A stretch of DNA of 64,000 nt, from contig NC_041004.1 of assembly GCF_004193775.1 (NCBI RefSeq), positions 34,248,411-34,312,410 on the forward strand, given 5' to 3'. Position 1 is the first letter of the stretch. Every line of letters starts with the position of its first letter. The DNA is from Glycine soja. Taxonomy: Eukaryota > Streptophyta > Magnoliopsida > Fabales > Fabaceae. This document shows positions 37,094 to 47,030 of this stretch, in pieces. The notes under the pieces are model-generated. The model saw only the letters and a program-made list of their open reading frames with translations, did not search any database and was not told the origin of the DNA. Both the position numbers and the translations under genes were made by a program.

Positions 37094-37304
37094 GTGGGAG
37101 GTAGCTTAAGGCCTTTTTTTTTATGTTGTGATGACAAGAGTTAACATTGACATTTCCTATCTCTTAATTTTTTTTCTGTTATCCATGTTTGTTTTGTTAC
37201 TACTTGTTTCCATTTGCAAGGTCATCCAGGAAGAAGCATGCAACAACCAAGGTTTTCCTTTTGTTTGAATACTAAGTCTTCTTTATACTCTCTTTTAATT
37301 TGTG

Positions 37305-37348
<44 letters not shown>

Positions 37349-38226
37349 GCCGACTCTAGCGGAAGTCCCTTTTTGATTATGTAGACATCCAGCAGGTAAG
37401 ACTTTTCTTTTGTTTATTGTTATGCATGTTTGTTTCCTCAAAAAAATGAAGTTTCAGAGGCCCTTTTTTACATTGTGGTGACGGAAGTTAACGTTAATAT
37501 TTCCTATCTCATAATTGCTTGCCTCGGTTTGTTTTTCCCTTGAATATTATTATATTATGTGGTATGAAATTTTGGGTATTCTTAGTTTAGTTTCTTATCT
37601 ATTGTGATTCTTTCCATCTGAGTTCATGATGTTTGAAGTTAGAAATTTTTTAAAAGATACCAGTGTTTCAATTCTGATGATAAAAACGGCTATAAAACCA
37701 CCAAATTATTTACCTATACTAATTAAATTCATATTGTATTCTATGTAGGTTTGCTTTATTCCGCAGTTCTATGGATCAAAATCAAAAGATGATTACTTCA
37801 GTCTACAAAATGGTTTCAAAAGATGCATGATTTATGTCAAGTTGTGTAAATTTATTTTTAATAATGTGTATATTTAAAATTTTATATTGTAAGTTATATA
37901 ATAATAGATAAATGGAATATTTAATGTTTTGGATAATCTTTTATTATATATTTTATTATTTATTTAGAGTTGAAAATTGATCCAATTCAAATCCAATTAT
38001 TAGATTAGCTTAAAATTTGAAAATTTTATTATATTATTATTATTCAATTCTAGACAAACGGGGTAAGTAGTAGATAACCATAATTCAAGTACTTTATGTG
38101 CTGCACAATGTTGTTTAGGAAGTTGGCAATGAAGTATTTATCAAAGGAGAATGTGACTTACATATATTGTTTGCCTCTGTTGAAAGTAGCAGATTTCTCA
38201 TCTAGTTTTTAAACTGCTAGCATACC
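36129..38226. repeat. Duplicated intronic blocks carrying large microsatellites
   Basis: A block containing GATTCAACATTTTTACCCCT occurs at 35340-35470 and 36503-36632, with a shorter third version at 36631-36705. The unit TACTCTCTCTTAATTTGTGTT or a near copy occurs at about 36770, 36990 and 37284, each time directly upstream of a microsatellite: (TTC)n 36800-36902 followed by (TTA)n, (ATT)n 37025-37093 and (ATT)n 37305-37347. The open frames coding poly-Phe, poly-Ser and poly-Tyr here are artefacts. Confidence 0.8.
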
Positions 38227-39026
38227 TGTAACAGTCGTAACTTTTAGAATAAATTAATAAATAAATAAATAAGTAAAAGTAAATAGGTCATAATTTCTCA
38301 CTATATAAGTCAAATGTTAACCTAGAACAACTTTTAGAAAACACATTCTGTTCCTTTCTTCTTCTTCTTCTGACACACAAGAATCCTAACAAAGCAACCG
38401 GAGGAGGAGCTCTAGAGAGCACCAGAGACGCCACAATTGCTAACGGAGAATGTTTGAGCGACTACATCGAGATAAGGGATAAGTTACTCACGCTTGGGGG
38501 TTAGAATGAACATGTGTAGGGATCCCTAGAGGATAAATTTTTTTGGGTTATTTTGGGGTGTTTATGAAGTTTAATTATGTTTTCATGTTTAATCACGGAT
38601 TGAGTATGTTTGATGAACCAATTGGTATTCTGATGCGAATTTGTTGTAGGATTAACGTGTTCCTATGTTAGGTGTGTACCTGAATTAGAATTCTTTATAA
38701 ATAGCATAAAAATTGTGTGGTAGTGATTTTGTTTATACAAGATATGTTGACCTTTCAATCTTGTTTATTTTTATTTTTTTTTACACCGCAGTGTATACAC
38801 GTATAGATATTGACACTCTTATCTCATAAACTTCATATTTTATTTTGCGTAACTGATTTCTCATCATAAAATTCACATGTGTAGCAATTATGGAATAATT
38901 GAATTGACTAAAATCATTTCAAGAAATTAACTAAAACTGTGTTCACATTCTAATTAAGCATTTTCTTAATGTTGACAAATTAGTTGAAATATGTTTAGAA
39001 TATGAGTATACATGTTTTTCATATAA

Positions 39027-39084
<58 letters not shown>

Positions 39085-40559
39085 ATATATACGTTCAAAC
39101 TAATATATACAAATATATATATTATAAGTAAGTTTATATTAAGATTTTAATATCTTACGTTAACGCATGTTACGTTAATTTATATTAAATATAATATATT
39201 ATTTATATGGTTTAATATAATTATGTTAATATTTTAAATGTTTACGTGAATGTTATATATATATATTTAGTATTATATATAATTGTGCATTAATGTGTTA
39301 TATATATTTGTTTATAAGTCTTGAAGTTAGAGGTGTTATGTTATTTTTATTATACATTGTTATCTAATTGTTAAGTATATTTTATAATTAGTTAAATTAT
39401 AGACATGAGATATGGTTGTGAATGATAGTGTGATTGATATTTGTTGTGATATTACTTGTCTTGTGAGTTATGAGTTATACAGTAACCCGACCAGTGTTTA
39501 TCTCGAGAAAATTTTTATGCGCAGTATTAAAGGAAAATTGTAGGATTCCTAGTTAGGATCCTGAAGGGTTGAATTGTAGTGCAACTTGTTAAACATATTT
39601 GAAATATAAGTGTAAGGTCACGAGTATTGTATAATTCATGAAAAGTGTTTGTGTGCAAAAAAAATTATTTTAGGGGTTGGACCTGAATAAGGAGGGAGAG
39701 GCCCTGACGGACTCTTCGGAGTGTAGGCCTTGGAGGTCACCCGGTTTGAGTGCTCCTTTAAGCTTGTGCCGATCCCACATGGTTGGAGCATTCTCGCAAA
39801 ACAGCGTGACCCTGACTGGTCTCCGTATGATTTACTTAGTGAGAGTGACCTGATATACCCATTGTGTGGTGTGTCTTGTTATGTACTCCTAAGCGTCCTA
39901 GTGTGGTTTTTCACTGATATGGTACCACATTGCATATAGACTTGAGTCTTAGTATAATTGTTGCATAACGCTTGTGTCTGACTTTCATTGAGTTAGCAAT
40001 TGTGGTTTGATATTATTTTCTGGAGTGTGTGAACTTGAATGGATGTGAATAATGTGTGTGATTTTATTAAGTGATGCTATTTATACAAATTCAGTTTTAA
40101 GTATTATATGTTTTACATGTTCTAATGTTTTAGTATATATGAATGTGATAACTCATTCCTGGTGTGTGTTTGTGTTTGGGTTGATTGTCATTTTGTTGTT
40201 CAGGTGAGTCATCACATGATGAGTTCCACGCTAGAGATAGAGAGACTTAGTCTGTGATAGAGACATGCTCTGATAAGTGTGACATTGGGGCATAGGATTT
40301 TACTTCCCATGTTATAATTTCCGTAAATGATATAATTGTGTTATGTTTTCTACTTTAGTTTTTTTTTTATTAAACATGCACGACCTTGTTTTGAGCTGGG
40401 ATAACTTCATTTTATTCGAATAATTTCTACAATGTTTTCATTAAGTGAGTGTGAACCCTTTATCTTTTGAAATTAATTTAAAGTCAATGTGTTTAAAAAA
40501 AAATCCCGCATGATTTCATTTCCTTTTATTCGATATTTGTGAGGGTAGAGGGTGTCACA
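38227..40559 (+). repeat. 5' LTR of a Tekay-type Ty3/gypsy element
   Basis: Runs from TGTAACAGTCG to GGGTGTCACA and is followed within six bases by a TGGTATCAGAG primer-binding site. It is inverted relative to the solo LTR at 3929-6800 and of the same family. A TATA-like CTATATAAG lies near 38301 and an AT microsatellite at about 39030-39080. Confidence 0.8.
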
Positions 40560-40564
40560 TTTAG

Positions 40565-40576
40565 TGGTATCAGAGT
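40565..40576 (+). other. Primer-binding site of the Tekay element
   Basis: TGGTATCAGAGT matches the 3' end complement of initiator-Met tRNA and sits directly downstream of the LTR. Confidence 0.75.
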
Positions 40577-40734
40577 AGGTCGGACCTTTTGGCCATGTGT
40601 GTTATGAGCTTTCTGTGTTTCCTTGTGTACTCTGATGTGTTGTGTTTGTTTTGTTTGATTAGAGGTGTACTCTATTGTGTTGAGGAGCAACTATGGCTGG
40701 GAGTAATGCCTGGGAGAAATGAGCGAGAATGACT

Positions 40735-41695
40735 CCTTATCGAGGCCTTGAACAACTTGGCGCAAGTTATGGCCAATCAGGGAGGCGGTGGAGGAGCAAC
40801 TATGTACCATGGTTTAGATCGCTTTCAGAGGAACAACCCGCCTACCTTCAAAGGGGGTTATGATCCTGAGGGTGCTGAGGCTTGACTGAGGGAGATTGAG
40901 AAGATCTTCCGAGTGACGGAGTGTCAAGAACATCAGAAGGTGTTGTTTGCTACTCACATGCTAGCAGATGAGGCAGAGTATTGGTGGGAGAACACTAGCC
41001 CATGTTTAGAGGGAGCAGGTGGTGTTGTTGTCCCATGGGGAACCTTTAGACAGACTTTTCTGGAGAAGTACTTTGAGCTAAAACAAGGGAGTATGACGGT
41101 GGCAGAGTATGCAGTGAAGTTTGAGAACCTTGTAAGGTATTTTCCTTATTATCAGGGGGAAGTTGGAGAGAGGTCCAAGTGTGTGAAATTTGTCAATGGC
41201 CTCCGACCAGAAGTAAAGATAATGGTGAATTATCACGGTATCCACAACTTTGCATAGTTGACCAACATGTGTAGGATCTTTGACGAAGATCAGCAGGAGA
41301 AGGTTGCATTTTACAAGAATGCCAATGCTAGTCATGGGAAAGAGAAGAAACCTATGACTCACAGTCGTGCTAAGCCATATTCTGCCCCTCCCGAATATGA
41401 AAACCATTATGGGGGACAAAGGACCAGTGGAGGACATCACCTAGCTGGTGGGAGTTCTCAGTTAGTTAACAGAGTGTCTCAGCCTGCTGGTAGAGGTGGT
41501 AGTGGTGCTCCTACTATTGTTACTACACCACTCAGGTGTGGGAAGTGTGGTAGGCTTGGGCATAATGCTCATGAGTGCACATATAGAGAGGTGACTTGCT
41601 TTAACTACCAAGGTAAGGGCCACCTGAGTACCAATTGCCCACATCCGAGGAAGGAGAAGAGGAGTGGAAGTCTGAATAACTCATTTTGTTCTTAA
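40735..41695 (+). pseudogene. Tekay chromovirus gag, broken
   Basis: Reads ALNNLAQVMANQ, then NNPPTFKGGYDPEGAEA, then a TGA (40883-40885) where the family has Trp, then LREIEKIFRVTECQEHQK, EAEYWWENTSP and FLEKYF. About 15-17 codons normally following EKYF appear deleted in frame before ELKQGSMTVAEYAVKFENLV. A TAG near 41257 separates HNFA from LTNMCRIFDED. Two C-terminal knuckles follow: CGKCGRLGHNAHEC is intact, and in CFNYQGKGHLSTNC the second Cys is lost. Protease, reverse transcriptase, integrase and the 3' LTR are missing; recognisable element sequence ends near 41700. Confidence 0.9.
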
Positions 41696-41699
41696 TAAT

Positions 41700-43780
41700 T
41701 TCCTTTGTTTTGTTCTTTTTCAGTAAGGACACTTCTCCATCGACATCTAGAAAGCTTTGTCTACACCATCAACCTCAAAGAGTACAATTTTGACCTCTGA
41801 TACAATATTCTTCTGCTATTCAATATGTTTTCCTCTTGATTATTTTATTGTTGTTATTGTTGTTCGTTGAAACTTTTGACATGTTTTCTCACCATTGAAA
41901 ATGTGTTTCAATGGATAGTTACTGGCATGAGTTTGGACCCTAACTTGGAAATTGTTTCATAATGAACTGTTGATTCTGTTCGGCATTATATTGTCTTTTT
42001 AAAAAGGATATCTATTTGGGGTTTTCATATGGTTTGATTATGGATTTTTAACAACTGCTTTTGATGTACTTATTTTTACTATGAATTTCCTGTCATGGAT
42101 ACAAATAAGCTTGATTAGATCCTCAATAAATATGGCTCCCATAGATGAAACATAAAGGTCTATCTCAGATAATGATAAAAAAATAATTATATGCTACTTT
42201 TAAGCTTGATCCAACCAGCTCTTTAGAGTGTCCAATTTTTATGCTTTTCCTTGTTGGCCTATAAAGAGGTCCATGAAGTAGTGTGCAAGAGGATACTAAA
42301 ATTCAATATCAGTTATGATAAAGAGGTGGAAATGATGTTTTACTTATCCAATTGGCGAACATAAATTAGTTTCTCCCTTGACTTGGTTCTAGTTCAGGTT
42401 GCTTAATCTTTTTGACATGTTTAGTCAATATTTCAACACTCATTATCATACATTAATATTATAGTTATGTTCATCTGATTTTTTTTGTTTCCGATTTGTT
42501 TCTTAATATATGATGTAGTTATCTTGCAAGGTCCATTTTCCACTCTCTGATTCCAATGATCCTCCCCCACTACGAGCCTGTAAGTGAAAATTTTTATGTT
42601 TCAGTTTTAGGTTCATAATTGTGGGCACTATCGCATGTTCAAGCTGCACCAATGCTAACTTTTAATCGGACTCAAAAGTTACTTCATATTTTATGCAGCA
42701 ATCCCTACCTGCAATAGACACCTCAAGGATTGAGTTCCCAGATTTCACCTCCTTAACTTTCATCTAACAAATTAGCAAAACAATATACACGGTCTAAGGG
42801 GCCTGCTTTTGCATTGTATGTCTGCCTATGCTTCATAAAAGCTTACCATATTTTGTGTCTTATGAATGTAGGATATATGTATTACTCCTTATTCTATATG
42901 TGAATTAGTATGTCACTGTTATGCAATGTACATTGAATGGGTTGTCATGTTAATTATAGAACTTCATAGAAATGTACTGATGGTGTTTGAATCTTTATAT
43001 TACCAATTAGTAAACAAATAGATATTTTGCATTGTACATGCGCAAATATAATCAATAAATTATCTTCATCAACAAATTGTATTGTGTTTCAAACCCATAA
43101 TTGTACATTAATTTAATATAATTTTAAATAAATGAATTTAAAGGCCATTTTTTAGCGTAAACATCATTTGGATCTTTGTCATCTTGAAGACTGCATACAA
43201 TGTTTCAAAAGAAAGATTACCATAAGCTCCTGGAAAATAGCATTATATGCTTATTTATATATTAAATTTTTACAATCAAATGATTAATTATCTGCGGTAT
43301 AAAATCATTCAATAAAAAACACAAAACACACACACACACATATAAATAAAATTAAGCACACAAACACAGTGAGAAATATTTTTTACCAATGTTATCTTTT
43401 TTATTTTAAAAAAAATTAGATAGAATCATTTTATGTTGACTATTTTATTTTTAAAAACTTATTTTAATGAAAAATTCAATATTGATAAAGTGTACAATGA
43501 TAAAATATAATTAATAAATTAAGTCCTATTTGCAAATTTATTGTAAATGAAAAATCATATTTGTGGATGCCACAACTACTCCTCCCATGCATAACTTATA
43601 AAACCATATTTGTGGATGTTACAACTACTCTGCCTTGAAAAAAAAAATCTTATGCTTGCTAAATAAATAATTAGACGAAATCAATGTACTGCCCTCTATA
43701 AAACTCTTTAGTATCAATGTTAGTTTCTTTTTTTACAATACTTTCTTTTAATTCTTGCATCAAAAAATCAATTGACGAAC
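41700..43780. other. Intergenic, no gene recognised
   Basis: Two short pieces look exon-like: 42530-42582, ending at a GTAAGT-type donor, and about 42698-42768 after a GCAG acceptor with a TAA in frame. I could not assign them to a family. The rest is AT-rich with a short CA run near 43328. Confidence 0.35.
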
Positions 43781-43781
43781 G

Positions 43782-43801
43782 ACCCGTGCGTATACACGGG
43801 T
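43782..43801. other. Short GC hairpin resembling a Helitron 3' end
   Basis: ACCCGTGCGTATACACGGGT forms a 7-bp stem in AT-rich DNA and is followed by TCCTCTAA. Plant Helitrons end with such a hairpin about 10 nt before CTRR. A repeat-A-derived block (TCCTCTAAATATTA) begins exactly after it, which could equally mean an insertion junction of another kind. Confidence 0.3.
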
Positions 43802-44640
43802 TCCTCTAAATATTATCTTTAGTTAAATATATATAAATATTATCTTTATTTCAATGAATGAATTATTTTATTTTGACTTATTATAATTAAAATATTACCT
43901 CGTTTATTGTTAATGATATCCATGTGATAAAATAAAATATTTTTAAATTTGAAATCAATTTCTTGAATAACAAAAATATTGATATAGTGGAAAAATGAAA
44001 AACATTAGATGCTAATGATTTTCTATCATAATATTTAGGTTATGTTGAAAAAATTATTTTAGTTAGTTTTTAGTTTTTTTAGCTTGAAATTTTGTTTTAT
44101 TGCTTAATATACAAGTTTTTAAAGTAATTTTTAATATTTTTTAAACGTTACTTAAAGCAATATTTTTTAAAATGACTTATAATTTTTTATATTTTATTTT
44201 ATTTTTATCCTTAAAATATTTATTTAATTTTCTTACTACTTTTTTAATATGTCATTTTATATATTTTAATTATTAATTTTATCCAACATTTATAATTTAA
44301 TAAGTTAATTTAAAAATTTTCGACTAACTTTTCCGCTTACAATTAATTTTATTCAACATATAACCTGAAAATCAATATTAGGAAAAACATCCTGTATGTC
44401 TTATATTGAATTTTGATTTTCTACCATTAATGTCGGCTATCAAATTTTAAATATCATTGATTACAATAATTTTAAAAATTCAATGCTAATGGACAAAAAT
44501 CATAAAAATCATTAATGTACAATAGCAATGGACATTAATAGATGACTTTCACAACTTTCAACCATTTAATAGAAAATTACATTTTTAACCCTTATACTTC
44601 GAGTAGGAAAACTTTTCGGATGTTATTTTAACTATCAAAG
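43802..44640. repeat. A/R-family repeat interrupted by a MITE
   Basis: 43802-44037 and 44366-44640 align in order with 29095-29355 and 29375-29565. The interruption is the MITE at 44038-44365. Confidence 0.7.
44038..44365. mobile_element. MITE, 328 bp, with GGTTATGTTGAA ends
   Basis: Ends GGTTATGTTGAAAAAATTA and, inverted, TTCAACATATAACC. The paralogous repeat at 29350-29375 reads straight through this position, giving an empty site that fixes the insertion borders. No target duplication is clear. The element has no coding capacity. Confidence 0.8.
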
Positions 44641-44650
44641 ATATTTTACA

Positions 44651-44659
44651 TATAAAAAG
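44651..44659 (+). promoter_or_regulatory. TATA box of the UGT gene
   Basis: TATAAAAAG lies about 60-70 bp upstream of the preferred ATG at 44719, a normal spacing for a short plant 5' leader. Confidence 0.6.
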
Positions 44660-44718
44660 TTCATCAATCTATGCCCTTCACCCACAAAATCATACCTAAA
44701 CCAACAACACATCGCATC

Positions 44719-46124
44719 ATGGAGAAAATAACTCACATAGCAGTTGTTCCAGGTCCTGGATTTAGCCATCTAATCCCAATTCTTGAGTTCTCCAAACGGC
44801 TTGTTAAACTCCACCCTCTCTTGCATGTCACAGCCTTCATTCCCACACTTGGGTCTCTCTCAAGTGTCTCAAAATCCTTTCTTAAAACACTCCCACCAAG
44901 CATAACCCCAACTTTCCTTCCACCAGTGGACCCCATTGACATACCACAGGGGCTTGAAACTGCAATCCGAATGCAACTCACAGTGACTTACTCTTTGCCC
45001 TCTTTACACAATGCTTTAAAGTCCTTGACTTCAAGGACTCCCCTTGTGGCCCTAGTGGTTGATAACTTCGCCTATGAAGCACTAGATTTTGCCAAAGAGT
45101 TCAACATGTTGTCATATATTTACTTTCCAAAATCGGCTTTTACACTTTCAATGTACTTTCACTTGCCCAAGTTGGATGAAGACACATCATGTGAGTTCAA
45201 AGACCTTCCAGAACCTATTCAAATGCCAGGTTGTGTACCAATACACGGCCTTGATCTCCACCACCAAATTCAAGATCGATCAAGTCAAGGTTATGAACTT
45301 TTCCTTCAACGTGTTAAACGTTTTTGCACAGTTGATGGGATTTTCATCAATAGCTTTATTGAAATGGAAAAAGAGCCCATAAGAGCATTGGCTAAAGAGT
45401 GGAATGGCTACCCTCCTGTTTACCCTATTGGGCCCATAATTCAAACAGGCATGAGTCCGATGGGCCCATTGAATTAGACTGCATAAAGTGGTTGGACAAA
45501 CAACAACCTAAGTCTGTTCTATATGTTTCTTTTGGGAGTGGTGGCACATTATCAAAAGTTCAAATTATTGAACTAGCTATGGGCCTAGAATCGAGTAATC
45601 ATAAATTTTTGTGGGTGGTAAGAGCACCCAGTAGTTCAGCTAGTAGTGCTTATCTCAGTGGTCAAAATGAGAATCCATTGGAATTTTTACCATATGGATT
45701 CTTGGAGAGAACCAAAGGGCAAGGCTTGGTGATTCCATCATGGGCACCCCAGATTGAAATTCTCAGCCATAGTTCAATTGGTGGGTTCATGAGTCACTGT
45801 GGTTGGAATTCAACCCTTGAAAGTGTGTTGCAAGGTGTGCCATTGATAGCATGGCCTCTCTTTGCAGAGCAAAGAATGAACGCTGTTATGCTAAGTGATG
45901 ACCTCAAAGTGGCACTAAGGCTAAAAGGGAATGGCAATGGAGTGGTGGAAAAGGAAGAAGTTGCTGAAGTGATAAAGAGTCTAATGGAAATTGAAAGTGG
46001 AAAAATGAGAAAAATAATGAAGAGGTTGAAAGAAGCTGCTATTAATGCAATAAAAGAAGATGGTAGTTCTACAAAGACCATGCATCAATCAACAATTAAA
46101 TGGATGCAATTAGTAGGAATATAA
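44719..46124 (+). pseudogene. UGT72-type UDP-glucosyltransferase, intact except one frameshift
   Basis: Family-1 glycosyltransferases move glucose from UDP-glucose to phenolics or monolignols in the cytosol. The ATG at 44719 gives MEKITHIAVVPGPGFSHLIP, the usual UGT72 start; His17 is the expected catalytic base and Asp115 (VVDNF) its partner. An upstream in-frame ATG at 44671 is unlikely. The C-terminal half has FGSGGTLS and a full 44-residue PSPG box at 45741-45872 (WAPQIEILSHSSIGGFMSHC, GWNSTLESVLQGVPLIAWPL, FAEQ), so the sugar-binding site is complete. A net -1 shift near 45449-45455, after PIGPIIQTG, ends translation at TAG 45475-45477 (252 aa). The gene is intronless, as usual for the group. 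It could be a recent pseudogene, a null allele or a sequence error. Confidence 0.85.
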
Positions 46125-46718
46125 AAGGATGTAGATAGGCCTCTTTTGCATGTCAAGGTCGTGCCTAGGTATTTGGGGGGCTAATGTGACACCATTTACT
46201 CCAAATACATTATTAAATAAATATTGCAAAGAGCATAAATAAAGTTTTTGTTTCTGGAAAGAAATAACGGATTTTAAAACCTTTTTCTCACGGGATATAA
46301 AACATCACATTGAAAATTTTATTGAAGCAGAAACTTTATGCGATATATGTTTTAATGACAACAAACATTTATGAAGTGAATTTAAGTCCTTTAGACTTTT
46401 GCTACTAATGGTTTGTCCCGAAGTGAGTTAAAAAAAAAGGATTTCTCAACAAGCATTATCCTATGGCCTTGGTTTCTCAAATATGACGTGTGTCCAACAT
46501 TAGAAGCAAGAAACTAAAAGCAAAAGAAAAATCATTAGTTCTATGTCAAAGTGTAGGTATCATAGGTGTTGTATATGACTAAAAGCATAATTCTAGAGGT
46601 AATTTAAGTCAAGAGTACACATTAGAAGATATACATGACTTAAGGATTATGAGAAGATGTAATGCTGAAAACAACAAATGAACACAAACATGTCTACATA
46701 GGCAAGAAGAACACACCA
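46125..46718. other. UGT 3' flank, possible LTR fragment
   Basis: TGTGACACCATTTACTCC at 46185 resembles the reverse-orientation terminus of Tekay-type LTRs (compare 3929), but only the first bases match clearly. No gene is seen. Confidence 0.3.
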
Positions 46719-47030
46719 CACTACTACAAAATATGCAATCAACATCGCCAATTTAATATTGATTACAAGAAAAACTGATGTTAAATTATTCGTGGTGATA
46801 TTTCCTTAAATAAATGGAACTTCTTAACATCGATTTTCAAAAAATCGATGTTACTAGCAAAAACTTAACATTGATTTTTTGAAAATCAATGTTGCTAGTA
46901 CAATGTTAATATTGGTTTTCAAAAAATTGATATTGTTAGTAATTAGTTAACATCAGTTTTTGAAAACTGATGTTAAATGCATTGATAACATTGATTTTTA
47001 AATAGAACCGATGTTGAATCTTTTTTAATA
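46719..47030. mobile_element. CACTA-type left terminus
   Basis: Begins CACTACTACAAAAT and is followed by alternating motifs of the type AACATCGATTTT / AAAATCGATGTT to about 47020, typical subterminal repeats though of a different motif from the element at 16759. No matching right terminus was found before 50 kb. Confidence 0.6.

Noticed and set aside
36718..37144. Open frames encoding long Phe, Ser, Tyr or Arg runs
   Set aside because: They are direct translations of the (TTC)n and (ATT)n microsatellites, with no start context or domain.
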